The notes beneath the pieces are model-generated. The model did not search any database. It worked only from the letters and a program-made list of their open reading frames with translations, and was not told the DNA's origin. From Micromonospora antibiotica (GTDB lineage: Bacteria > Actinomycetota > Actinomycetes > Mycobacteriales > Micromonosporaceae), in contig NZ_JAGFWR010000002.1 in NCBI RefSeq assembly GCF_017599305.1, positions 620,001 to 684,000 on the forward strand: a stretch of DNA of 64,000 bases, given 5' to 3'. Positions 41,400 through 56,785 of the stretch are shown in pieces. A program made the position numbers and the translations under genes. Each line of letters opens with the position of its first letter. Positions within the stretch are counted from its first letter, which is position 1.

Positions 41400-46912
<5,513 letters not shown>

Positions 46913-46916
<4 letters not shown>

Positions 46917-49900
46917 GCGGAAGTGTCCTTATCCGCCGCCAACAGCGCGGCGACCTCGGTCTCGGAAAGGTCGTCCAGTTCGGCGGCGATCTGCGCCTCG
47001 ATCTGGGCGGCCAGGTCGGCCACCACGGGGCTGCCGAACAGCGCCCGCATCGGCAGGTCGACGTCCACCTCGGCCCGGATCCGGGCCATCGCCCGCATGC
47101 CGCGCAGCGAGTTGCCGCCGAGGGCGAAGAAGTCGTCGAGCGCGCCGACCTTCTCCACCTGGAGGATGTCGGCGTACACCTCGGCGACCAGGGTCTCGGC
47201 GTCGGTGCGCGGCGGCACGTAGCCGTCGCCGGCCAAGGACTCCGGCGGGGCGGGCAGCGCCGCCCGGTCCAGCTTGCCGTTCGGGGTCAACGGCAACGCG
47301 TCGAGCCGGACGAACGCGGCCGGCACCAGGTGCGCCGGCAACTCCCGGGCCAGCTCGGCGGCGAGGTGCGCCTCCTCGGCGGTGCCGACGTGGTAACCGA
47401 CCAGGGTCGGCTCCCCCGAGTCGGTGCGCACGGCCACCGCCGCCTCCCGGACCTCCGGGTGCTCCCGCATCGCCGCCTCGATCTCGCCCAGCTCGATGCG
47501 CATCCCGCGCACCTTCACCTGGTCGTCGCGGCGGCCCAGGTAGTCGAGGGTGCCGTCGGCCCGCCACCGGGCCAGGTCACCGGTGCGGTACATCCGCTGC
47601 CCCGGCGGGCCGTACGGGCAGGGCAGGAACCGTTCGGCGGTCAGGCCGGGCCGGCCCAGGTAGCCCCGGGCGAGCTGGTCACCGGCGACGTACAGCTCAC
47701 CGACCACCCCCGGCGGGACCGGCTGCCCCGCGGCGTCGAGCAGGTACACCCGGCTGGTGGCGGTGGGCCGGCCGATCGACACCGGGCCGGCGGGCACCGG
47801 CTGCCCGGGGGCGAGCCGGGCGGCGACACAGCCGACGGTCGCCTCGGTGGGGCCGTACTCGTTGACCACCGCCACGTCCGGGTGCGTGGCCCGCCAGTCG
47901 GCGAGCTGCTCACCGGTGAGCGCCTCACCGCCGATCACCAGGTCGGTGGTGGGCGACAGCGCCTCCTCCAGCAGCGGCAGGTGGCTCGGGGTGACCTTGA
48001 GGAACGTCGGCCGCCCACCCGTCCGGGCCGCCGGGGAGTCGATCCCGGCCAGCCGGACGGTGCCCCCGGCGGTGAGCGGGCCGAGCAGCCCCGTCACCGT
48101 CAGGTCGAACGAGACCGGCGAGTGCAGCAGCGCGGTGCCGGACAGCCCCGGGTAGGTGTCCCGGGCCCAGGCCAGGTAGGCCGTGATCGCCCGGTGCTCC
48201 ACCACCACACCCTTGGGCCGGCCGGTCGAACCGGAGGTGTAGAGCACGTAACCGGGGTGCTCCGGGCGCAAGGGCGCGACCCGGTCGGTGTCGGTGAGGT
48301 CGGTGTCGGTGAGGTCGGCCTCGCCCCGGGCCGGGTCGGCACCGGCCACACCGGCGTCGACGGGGGTCGGGTCGACGTCGAGCACCCCGTCGAGCAGCAG
48401 CGCGTCCGCCGGCACCAGGGGGGCGGTCTCCGCCACGGCCAGCACCAGCGCGGGTGCGGCGTCGGTGAGCAGGTAACCGATCCGGCCCGCCGGGTAACCG
48501 GTGTCCACCGGCACGTACGCGCCCCCGGCCTTGAGTACGGCGAGGATCGCCACCAGCAACTGCGGGCCGCGCGGCAGGGCCAGCGCCACCCGGGTCTCCG
48601 GGCCGACGCCCCGGCCCACCAGCACCCGGGCCAGCCGGTTCGCGGCGGCGTTGAGCCGGGCGTAGGTGAGGCTGACGTCGTCGCAGACCAGCGCGGTGGC
48701 GTCCGGGGTGGCCGCCACCTGCCGCTGCACCTCGTCGACCACGGTGGACGACGCACCGGCCACCCCGGTCCCCGCCCAGTCGCCGAGCACCAGGTCGCGT
48801 TCCGCGTCGGCGAGCAGCGGCAGCGCGGACACCGGCTGCTGCGGGTCGGTGACCGCCGCGTCGAGCAGCCGGACGTAACGGGCCACGACCGTCTCGGCGG
48901 TGGACCGGTCGAACAGGTCGGTGCGGTAGACCAGCCGGCTCTCCCCGGTGGTGATGTCGAAGGCCAGGTCGTCCTTGGTGGTGCCCAGCTGCACCAGGTC
49001 CAGCCCGGAACCGGGGATGAAGTTCAGCGCGGTCTGGAAGACCGGCTGCACCGACGGGTCCCGCTCCGGGGCGACCGCCTCGACGATCCGCTGGAACGGG
49101 GTCTGCCCGTGGTCGAGGGCGTCGACCATCGCGTCGCGGACCCGCCCCAGCAGGTCGACGAAGGACGGGTCACCGCCCACGTCGCAGCGCAACGCCACCG
49201 GGTTGACGAACATGCCGATCAGCGAGGTCAACTCGGCGGTGTCGCGGCCCGCGGTGGAGACCCCGACCACCACGTCGGTGTCGCCGGAGATCCGCGACAG
49301 CAGCGCCGCGAAACCCGCCAGCAGCACCATGTACGGGGTGGCCGCCGATCCGCCGGCCAGCCGGCCGACCCGGTCGAGCAGCCCGTCGGGCAGGTCGAAA
49401 CGCACCTCGTCCCCGGCGAAGCCGAGCTGTGCCGGGCGGGGCCGGTCCAGCGGCAGGCCGGTGACCGCCGGTGCCCCGGCCAGGTGACCGGTCCAGAAGG
49501 CGAGCTGCCGCGCCAGTTCCGCGCCGGTGAGCTGGTCGCGCTGCCAGGCCGCGAAGTCGGCGTACTGGATGGGCAGCTCCGGCACGGCGGCCGGCGCACC
49601 GGTCGACGCGGCCTGCGCGAACGCGGCGATCTCGGCGTCGAACAGCACCGCCGAGTGGCTGTCGAAGACCGCGTGGTGCACCACCAGCAGCAGCGTCCAC
49701 GCCTCACCGAGACGGACCAACCGGGCCCGCCACAGCGGCGGCGCGTCCAGCGGGATCGGCGTGCGGGCCAGCTCGACGCAGAGCGCCGCGTAGCGTTGCG
49801 CGCGTTCCTCCTCGGGCAGTTCCCGCAGGTCGTCGGTGGGCAGCCGGGTCGGCTGGTGCTCCCGCACCACCTGCACCAGGTTGCCGTCGTCGACCCGCAG

Positions 49901-50089
49901 GTAGGTCCGCAGCGCCTCGTGCCGGGCGACGACCTGGTCGAACACGCCGGTCACCGCGTCGACGTCCAGCCCCGCCGGGAACCGGCACGGCATCGAGACG
50001 TTGTAGACCGGCGACGCCGGGTCGAGCTGGTTGGCGATCCAGACCCGCTCCTGGGCGAACGAGGCGGGGAAGGTCCACTCGCGGGTCAT
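46913..50089 (-). CDS. NRPS C-A-T, predicted asparagine-activating
   Basis: A 1058-residue one-module NRPS. Condensation domain 5-430 with HHAVFDS (138-144; the last Gly of HHxxxDG is Ser, usually tolerated); adenylation domain 445-960 with D662 L663 T666 K698 V718 G720 E744 V752 G753, i.e. DLTKVGEVGK, the textbook Asn code; carrier domain near the C-terminus with ALGGNSLRG. There is no epimerase or thioesterase. A 15-bp tandem duplication (48284-48313) encodes DLTDTDLTDTD in a surface linker. ATG 50089 overlaps the MbtH stop and starts the C domain directly. It hands the Asn-extended chain to the C-A-T-TE-MFS protein. Confidence 0.93.
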
Positions 50090-50274
50090 GCCGTCTGCTC
50101 CCGTACCGAACGCGGACGCATGTCGGTCCAGACCTCGTCGACGTGGGCCAGGCATTCCTCGCGGCTGCCGGCGAAGCCCGCGTCGTGCCACCCGGCGGGC
50201 AGGTCGCGGTCGGCCGCCCAGATCGAGTACTGCTCCTCGTCGTTGCGCACGACCAGGAATCGGGTGTCGGCCAT
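50086..50274 (-). CDS. MbtH family protein
   Basis: A 62-residue MbtH-like chaperone needed for folding or activity of many adenylation domains. The family pattern is visible: FLVVRNDEEQYSIWAADRDLPAGWHDAGF with the conserved Trp residues, then EECLAHVDEVWTDMRP. It overlaps the NRPS C-A-T start by 4 bp and the dioxygenase stop by 1 bp (TGATG), so it is made together with the enzymes it serves. One copy probably serves all three NRPS proteins. Confidence 0.96.
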   Translation of the reverse strand: MADTRFLVVRNDEEQYSIWAADRDLPAGWHDAGFAGSREECLAHVDEVWTDMRPRSVREQTA

Positions 50275-51227
50275 CAGTTCGCTCCAACGGTGTCGGGGGT
50301 GTGCGGTTCGGCCATCGCGACGGCGATCTTGCGGGGGCCGGTGAACGGCTCCCGCCCGTGCGCGGCGGTCATGTTGTCGACCACCAGCACGTCGTCGCGC
50401 TGGTAGTCGAAGCGGACGCTGGCCGCCCGGTACGCGGCCCGCAGGTGGTCCAGCACGTCGGCGGGGATCTCGCCGCCGTCGCCGTAGTAGGTGTTCGCCG
50501 GCAGCCCCTCGGGGCCGAACATCGCCAGCAGCCCCTCCTGGTAGTCCTTCGGCAGGGTGCTCAGGTGGAAGAAGGTGGCGTGGTTGAACCACCGCGGGGT
50601 GTCCGAGCCGGGCCGGTGGTGCACCACGTCCCGTACCGCCCGGGTCCGCAGCCCGTCCTTGCCCACCCACTCCAGCTCGATCCGGTTCGCCGCCGCGTAC
50701 GCCTGCACCTGCGCCCGGTCGTCGGTGCCGAAGACGTCCTGCCAGCGGGTACCGAAGTCGGCGTGGAAGTTACGCACCAGCAGCCAGCGCCGACTGACGA
50801 ACTCCTCGCGTACCGCCGGGTCGATCTCGGCGTACACCCGGCGCACGTCGGCCAGCGGGGTCGCGCCGAGGGTCTGCGGCGCGGTCAGGCAGTAGAAGAA
50901 CAGCGTCAGCGGCCAACGCGCCTGGTAGGAGTTCTCGTTGTGCAGGAAGATCTCCTCGTCCGGCGGGTAGTCGGTCGAGGTGTAGACCTTCCCCTTGATG
51001 GCGTGCCGGGGCGAGGACCGCTCGGTGTAGGTCAGCGGCTCGCCGGAGAACGCCCGCACCACCGCGTCGAAGCCGTCCACCCCGCCCACGTCGAAGCCGC
51101 GGAACAGCAGCCCGCCGTGCGCGACGAGGTCGGCGCGCAGCTCGGCCCGGCGTCGGCCGATCAGCTCGGTCAGGGGTGTGCCGTCGTTCTCGACGACCAC
51201 CGGCAGCGTGGCGATCGTGTCGCTCAT
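50274..51227 (-). CDS. TauD/TfdA-family Fe(II)/2-oxoglutarate dioxygenase
   Basis: A 317-residue non-haem iron oxygenase of the SyrP/TauD type. The facial triad appears as FLHNENSYQ (His-x-Glu variant of HxD/E) and the distal His in NMTAAHGREPFTGPRKIAVAM, with the 2-oxoglutarate-binding Arg in GPRK. In NRPS clusters such enzymes beta-hydroxylate an amino acid free or on a carrier (AsnO acts on Asn, SyrP on Asp). The MbtH gene and the Asn-code NRPS follow, so hydroxy-Asn is the simplest guess. Confidence 0.9.
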   Translation of the reverse strand: MSDTIATLPVVVENDGTPLTELIGRRRAELRADLVAHGGLLFRGFDVGGVDGFDAVVRAFSGEPLTYTERSSPRHAIKGKVYTSTDYPPDEEIFLHNENSYQARWPLTLFFYCLTAPQTLGATPLADVRRVYAEIDPAVREEFVSRRWLLVRNFHADFGTRWQDVFGTDDRAQVQAYAAANRIELEWVGKDGLRTRAVRDVVHHRPGSDTPRWFNHATFFHLSTLPKDYQEGLLAMFGPEGLPANTYYGDGGEIPADVLDHLRAAYRAASVRFDYQRDDVLVVDNMTAAHGREPFTGPRKIAVAMAEPHTPDTVGAN

Positions 51228-51251
51228 GGCGTGGTCTCCTGTTTCTCGACG

Positions 51252-54200
51252 TCAGGCGCGGGGTAGCCGCGGGATGGCGGGGATGGTGGCCGGCGCGGCC
51301 GGTTCGTCGGCGGCGGCGGCCCGCAGCTGGGCGATGCGCTCGGCCAGGCCGGCCACGGTGGGGGTCTCGAAGAGGCTGCGCATCGGCAGCCGGACCCCGG
51401 TCGCCTTGCGCATCGCGGCGATCAGCTGCACCGCGACCAGCGAGTTGCCGCCGAGGGCGAAGAAGTCGTCGTCCACCCCGACCTCGGCCACCCCCAGCCC
51501 GTCCCGCCACACCCCGGCGATGGTGATCTCCAGTTCGGTACGCGGGGCCGCCGAGCCGCCCCCGGTCGCCGCCGGAGCGGTGGCCGACGGCTCCGGGTCC
51601 TGCTCCAGGCTGTCCGTGGTGACCCGGGAGGCCCGCCGCCGGATCTCCTCGACCGGGCGGGTGGCGATCACCACCTGCGCGCCGAGACCGGCGGTGAGGC
51701 TGCGCCGGAACGCCTCCGCGCCGTCGACCGGGCGGATGTCCTCGGTGAGCGCCCCGGCCGCCGGCTCGACCGGGCCCGCGTCGGCGGTGCCGGTCAACCC
51801 GCCGGTGACCGCGCCCTGGTCGACGCGGCGCAGCACGAAGTCGCCGATCGCGACGAGTTCCCGGCCCTCGGTGTCGGTCAGCGACAGGTCGGCGGCGACC
51901 ACCTCGTCGGTGGCGCTGGCCCGGTGCCGCAGGTGGCTGTGGAACACCGCCGGCAGCGGCCCGCGCACCACGATCCGCCCGTACGACAGCGGCAGGTAGG
52001 TGCCGTCGCCCTGGCCCCGGCCGAACGCGGTGGCCACGTCCAGCAGCGCCGGGTGCAGCCCCCACGCCGGCAGGTCGGCCCGGACCGGCTCCGGGGCCTC
52101 GATCCGGGCCAGTTCCTCGCCGTCGCCGAGGCGGTGCTCGGCAAGCGACGCCCAGCGCGGGCCGAAGGTCAGCATGCTGGTACGGCCCCGACCGAACGAG
52201 GCGTCGTCGTCGACCCGTCGGCCGTCGACCACCGGCACCCGGGCCGCCGGGGCGGCCTCGACGACCCAGCCCGCCGACCCGCGCACATGGGTGCGGAGCT
52301 GGCCGGCGGCGAGGCTGCGGACGGCGAAGTCGACGCCCTCCTCGGCCGGGGTCAGCTCGACCCGGTACTGCGCGACGGTGCCCTCGGGCACCGCGAACGG
52401 CTCCAGGAACACCACGTCGCGCAGCTCCACCACGGCCTGCGGCGCGGGGGTGGGCACCCCGGCGGCCACCGCCGCCCGCACCGACTCCAGGTGGGCGGTG
52501 CCGGGCACCACCGGCACCCCGCCGATGCGGTGCTCGTCGAGCAGCCAGTGGGTGCCGGCGGAGACCAGCCCGTGCAGCACCGTCGACTCCGGGCCGGCCA
52601 CCTTCGTGGTGAGCACCGGGTGGTCCACCGGCGTGGTGACGGTGTCCCGGCCGGCGGCCCGGAACGCGGCCGGCGCGGCGGTCTCCACCGCCATGCCGAC
52701 CTCCGCCCAGCCACCCCAGTTCTGCGACAGCACGGGGGCCCGGAAACCGACGCCGGAGCGGGCGAACGCGTCGAGGAAGGCGTTCGCCGCGCAGTAGTCG
52801 ACCTGGCCGAAGCCGCCGATCACCGAGGTGATCGAGGAGCACAGCGCCACGAAGTCCAGCGGCAGGTCACCGAAGACCTCGGCCAGGGCGAGGGTGCCGG
52901 TGAGCTTAGGGGCGAGCACCCGCTCCGCCTCGGCCCGCTCCTTCACCTCGGCCATGCCGCCGCCGGGCAGGCCGGCGGCGTGCACGATGCCGTCCAGCCC
53001 ACCGAACTCGGCCTCCACGGTGGCCCGGACCCGACGCAGGTCGGCCGGGTCGGTGACGTCGGCGGCGAGCACCCGTACCGTCGCGCCGGCCGCCTCCATC
53101 CGGCGGATCGCCGCGATGGCCCGGCCGGCCCGGTCCGCGCCGCCGTGCACCGCCAGGTGGTCGTCCCACCGCTCACGCGGCGGCAGCCCGGACCGGGCCA
53201 GCAGCACCAGCTTCACCCCGGCCCGCCGGGCGAAGTCCCCGGCGAGGGTGACGCCGATGCCACCCAGGCCACCGGTGACCAGGTACCGGCCGCCGTCGCG
53301 CAGCGCCCCCGGCTCGCCCTCGGCGGCCACGGTGACCTGCTCGTATCCGGTCACCCAGCGGCGGGTGCCGCGCAACGTCAGCTCCGCCCGCTGCGGGTCC
53401 ACCGGGCGGCGCAGTTCGGCGGCGAGCGTCTCGACCCCGGCGTCGGCCGGGTCGGCGTCGACCAGGCGTACGGCCAGGCCGGGCAGTTCGGCCGGCAGCA
53501 CCCGGGCCAGACCGGCGAGGGTGGCGTGCTCGGGCCGGACCAGGTCGGCACCGGTGACGTCGCCGACGCCCGCGGTGACCAGGTCGAGGGTGAGCGGCTG
53601 CTCCCCGGCGGTCGCCCCCGCCCCGGCGAGCGCCTGCACCAGGTGCAGGGCGTCGAAGAAGCCACGCTGCTGGGCGTCCCAGGCGGCCGTCGCGTCGAGC
53701 CCGGCCGGCGGGCCGTCCAGGGCGAAGGCGTGCACCAACCGGTCCGGCACCCCGCCTGCGGTCAACGCCGCGACCAGCGCGTCGTGGTCCTCGCGGTGGC
53801 CGGGGCGCAGCCGGTACCCGTCGTCGGACGCCGCGAACGCCGCGCCGGGGCGTACCACGACCGGGTCGTCACCGGCGGTCCGCAACGCGGCGACCAGGGC
53901 GTCGGCGCGCGGACCGGCGGCGAACACCAGGCAGCGGCCCGCCGGCACGGTCGCCGGGTCGGCGGCGGCCTGCCGCCACACCGGCACCGCGAACCACTGC
54001 GGCAGCGCACGCGGACCGGTCTCCGCCGGCACGTCGGCCACCGCCACCACCGGGTCCGGGTCGACCCAGTAACGCCGGCGCTCGAACGGGTACGTCGGCA
54101 GCGGCACCCGCCGGGCGGCCGGGTCGGCGTCGAGGCGCACCCCGACCCCGGCGCACCACAGCGCGGCGGCGCTGGTGAGCAGGGCGGCCAGGTCACCGGC

Positions 54201-56729
54201 CGGCTCACCGGGGCCGGGCAGGCTGCCCAGCGGGGTCAACGCCCGCTGCTGCGGGGAACCCTTGGCGACCTGCATCCGGGCCAGGTTGGCCAGTTGCCGG
54301 CCCGGCCCGCACTCCAGCAGCGCCCAGGTGCCCGCCCCGAGCAGGGTCGCCACGCAGTCGCCGAAGCGCACCGGCTGACGCAGGTGCGCCGCCCAGTACG
54401 CCGGGTCGGTGGCCTGCTCGGCGGTGATCCAGGTGCCCGTCACATTGGACAGGAACGGGATGGCCGGCGCGCGCAGCGGCACCGTCGCCATCAACGCGGT
54501 GAACTCCGCCAGGATGGGGTCCATCATCGGCGAGTGGAACGCGTGCGAGGTGCGCAGCTGCTTGCTCTTGTTCTTGCCGCCGAGGCTGTCGGCGAACGCG
54601 GCGACGGCGGTGCTCTCGCCGGCCACCACACAGGTGCCGGGGCCGTTGACGGTGGCGATGGCCAGCCCCTCGGGCAGCCGGGCGGCGACCTGCGCCTCGT
54701 CGAGCGAGACGGCCAGCATCGCCCCGGCCGGCATCGACTGCATCAGCCGACCCCGGGCGGCGACCACCCGCAGCGCGTCGGGCAGGCTCAGCACCCCGGC
54801 GACGGTGGCGGCGACGTACTCGCCGATCGAGTGGCCGATCATCGCCGCCGGGCGGACCCCGGCCCGCTGCCAGAGCAGCGCCAAGGCGTACTCGACGACG
54901 AACAGGGCCGGCTGGGTGTAACGGGTCTCGGTGAGCTTCTCCGCCGCCTGCGGGTCGCGGCCCAGGATCAGCTCCCGCACGTCCAGGCCCAGCTCCGGGT
55001 GGAGCAGGGCGGCACACTCGTCGACGGTGGCGGCGAAGGCCGGCTCCTCGGCGTAGAGCTGCGCGCCCATCCCGGCGTACTGGGCACCCTGCCCGGAGAA
55101 GAGGAACGCGGTGCGGGGCGCGGCACCGTCGACCACCCCGGACTGGCGGCGGCGCGGGGTACGCAGCGCGGTCACCGCCTCGGGCAGGTCGGTGGCGACC
55201 ACGGCCACCCGGTGCGGGTACTCCTGCCGGCCCACCCGCAGCGTGTGCGCCACGTCGGCCAGCAGCTCCGGCCCGCCGTCGGTGGTCGCCGCCAGGTGGT
55301 CGGCGAGCCGCGCCACGGCGGTGTCCAGGGCCGACGCCGTCTTCGCCGACACGTGCAGCAGCTGCGCCGGCCGGACCCGCCGGTCCGTCCGGTACGCCGC
55401 CGGCGCCTCCTCGAGCACCACGTGCGCGTTGGTGCCACCGATGCCGAACGAGCTGACCCCGGCCCGCCGTGGCCCGCCGTCGGTGTCCCACTTGGTCAGG
55501 GTGTTCGCCACGTAGAACGGGGTGTCGGCGAAGTCGATGCCCGGGTTGGGCGTCTCGTAGTTGATCGTCGGCGGGATCAGCCCGTGTTCCATCGCCAACA
55601 CCGTCTTGATCACGCTGACGATGCCGGACGGCTGGCTGAGGTGCCCGATGTTGGACTTGACCGAGCCGATGCCGCACCAGCCCCGCTCGTCGGTGTCCCG
55701 GGTGAACACCGCCGACAGCGCGGCCACCTCGATCGGGTCCCCCAGCGCGGTGCCGGTGCCGTGCGCCTCGACGTAGCTGATGGTGCGCGGGTCGATCCCG
55801 GCCATCCCGACCGCCTGGGCGATCGCCTCGACCTGCCCGTCGACGCTGGGGGCGGTGAAGCCGACCTTCCCGGCGCCGTCGTTGTTGATGGCGTTGCCCA
55901 GCACCACCGCGCGGATCGCGTCGCCGTCGGCGATCGCGTCGGAGAGCCGCTTGAGCAGGGTCACCCCGACACCGCTGCCCCAGACCGTGCCGTTGGCCCC
56001 GGCGTCGAACGGGCGGCACCGGCCGTCGGGCGAGGTGAAACCGTCCATACCCAGGTAGCCGACGTGCGGCAGCTCCACGTTGACGCCACCGGCCAACGCC
56101 ATGTCGCACTCGTGGTTGCGCAGCGCCTCGCAGGCCAGGTGGAAGGCGACCAGCGAGGTGGAGCAGGCGGTGTGCACGGTCAGGCTCGGCCCCCGCAGGT
56201 CCAACCGGTACGACACGTTGGTCGCCACGTAGTTGGGCGAGTTGCCGGTGGCCAGCGAGACCGCCCCGTGCGGGTTGCCGCCGACCCGCTTGTTGCGCAG
56301 CACGTACCGGTGCAGGTAGGTGTTGCCGCCGGTGCCGGCGTACACGCCGACCGCCCCGGGGTAGCGGGCCGGGTCGTAGCCGGCGTCCTGCAACGCGGTG
56401 TAGCAGCTCTCCAGGAACAGCCGGTGCTGCGGGTCGGTCACCTCCGCCTCGCGGCTGGTCATCCCGAACAGCCCGGCGTCGAAGGTGTCGTACCCGTCGA
56501 TCAGCGGGGCCCGGTTCACCCAGCCCGGGTCGTCGACCTCGTCGGTGCTCGCGCCCCGGGCGAGCTGCTCGTCGCGGCTCAGCTCGGTGACCGACTCGAC
56601 GCCGTCGACCAGGTTGCGCCAGAACTCGCCGACGTCGGCGGCACCCGGCAGCCGGGCGGCGAGCCCGACGATGGCGATGGGTTCGATGCCGTCATCGGAG
56701 GGCGGCGCGGTGTCGATCTCGTTCTGCAT
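51252..56729 (-). CDS. Type I PKS, KS-AT-KR-DH-T
   Basis: An 1825-residue module. KS 15-445 with Cys 189 (TACSTS), His 323 (EAHGTGT), His 363 (NIGHL); AT about 540-850 with GHSIGEY (Ser 634) and HAFH (729-732), the malonyl-CoA-type motif; KR about 1110-1400 with TGGLGGIG and the Ser/Tyr/Asn triad (CSSITSVIGG, VDYCAANAF); DH about 1430-1690 with HRIGGVPVVPG (HxxxGxxxxP) and HPALLDVA; carrier Ser 1763 (ALGGNSL). KR precedes DH, the reverse of the usual order. It should extend an amino-acyl chain by one malonate and produce an alpha,beta-unsaturated acyl unit, then pass it to the C domain of the Asn module. ATG 56729. Confidence 0.93.
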   Translation of the reverse strand: MQNEIDTAPPSDDGIEPIAIVGLAARLPGAADVGEFWRNLVDGVESVTELSRDEQLARGASTDEVDDPGWVNRAPLIDGYDTFDAGLFGMTSREAEVTDPQHRLFLESCYTALQDAGYDPARYPGAVGVYAGTGGNTYLHRYVLRNKRVGGNPHGAVSLATGNSPNYVATNVSYRLDLRGPSLTVHTACSTSLVAFHLACEALRNHECDMALAGGVNVELPHVGYLGMDGFTSPDGRCRPFDAGANGTVWGSGVGVTLLKRLSDAIADGDAIRAVVLGNAINNDGAGKVGFTAPSVDGQVEAIAQAVGMAGIDPRTISYVEAHGTGTALGDPIEVAALSAVFTRDTDERGWCGIGSVKSNIGHLSQPSGIVSVIKTVLAMEHGLIPPTINYETPNPGIDFADTPFYVANTLTKWDTDGGPRRAGVSSFGIGGTNAHVVLEEAPAAYRTDRRVRPAQLLHVSAKTASALDTAVARLADHLAATTDGGPELLADVAHTLRVGRQEYPHRVAVVATDLPEAVTALRTPRRRQSGVVDGAAPRTAFLFSGQGAQYAGMGAQLYAEEPAFAATVDECAALLHPELGLDVRELILGRDPQAAEKLTETRYTQPALFVVEYALALLWQRAGVRPAAMIGHSIGEYVAATVAGVLSLPDALRVVAARGRLMQSMPAGAMLAVSLDEAQVAARLPEGLAIATVNGPGTCVVAGESTAVAAFADSLGGKNKSKQLRTSHAFHSPMMDPILAEFTALMATVPLRAPAIPFLSNVTGTWITAEQATDPAYWAAHLRQPVRFGDCVATLLGAGTWALLECGPGRQLANLARMQVAKGSPQQRALTPLGSLPGPGEPAGDLAALLTSAAALWCAGVGVRLDADPAARRVPLPTYPFERRRYWVDPDPVVAVADVPAETGPRALPQWFAVPVWRQAAADPATVPAGRCLVFAAGPRADALVAALRTAGDDPVVVRPGAAFAASDDGYRLRPGHREDHDALVAALTAGGVPDRLVHAFALDGPPAGLDATAAWDAQQRGFFDALHLVQALAGAGATAGEQPLTLDLVTAGVGDVTGADLVRPEHATLAGLARVLPAELPGLAVRLVDADPADAGVETLAAELRRPVDPQRAELTLRGTRRWVTGYEQVTVAAEGEPGALRDGGRYLVTGGLGGIGVTLAGDFARRAGVKLVLLARSGLPPRERWDDHLAVHGGADRAGRAIAAIRRMEAAGATVRVLAADVTDPADLRRVRATVEAEFGGLDGIVHAAGLPGGGMAEVKERAEAERVLAPKLTGTLALAEVFGDLPLDFVALCSSITSVIGGFGQVDYCAANAFLDAFARSGVGFRAPVLSQNWGGWAEVGMAVETAAPAAFRAAGRDTVTTPVDHPVLTTKVAGPESTVLHGLVSAGTHWLLDEHRIGGVPVVPGTAHLESVRAAVAAGVPTPAPQAVVELRDVVFLEPFAVPEGTVAQYRVELTPAEEGVDFAVRSLAAGQLRTHVRGSAGWVVEAAPAARVPVVDGRRVDDDASFGRGRTSMLTFGPRWASLAEHRLGDGEELARIEAPEPVRADLPAWGLHPALLDVATAFGRGQGDGTYLPLSYGRIVVRGPLPAVFHSHLRHRASATDEVVAADLSLTDTEGRELVAIGDFVLRRVDQGAVTGGLTGTADAGPVEPAAGALTEDIRPVDGAEAFRRSLTAGLGAQVVIATRPVEEIRRRASRVTTDSLEQDPEPSATAPAATGGGSAAPRTELEITIAGVWRDGLGVAEVGVDDDFFALGGNSLVAVQLIAAMRKATGVRLPMRSLFETPTVAGLAERIAQLRAAAADEPAAPATIPAIPRLPRA

Positions 56730-56785
56730 CGGGGTAGTCCTTTGTCGCAAGGTGCCGCCCGCAGGCGGTGGGGAGGAATGCGGCG

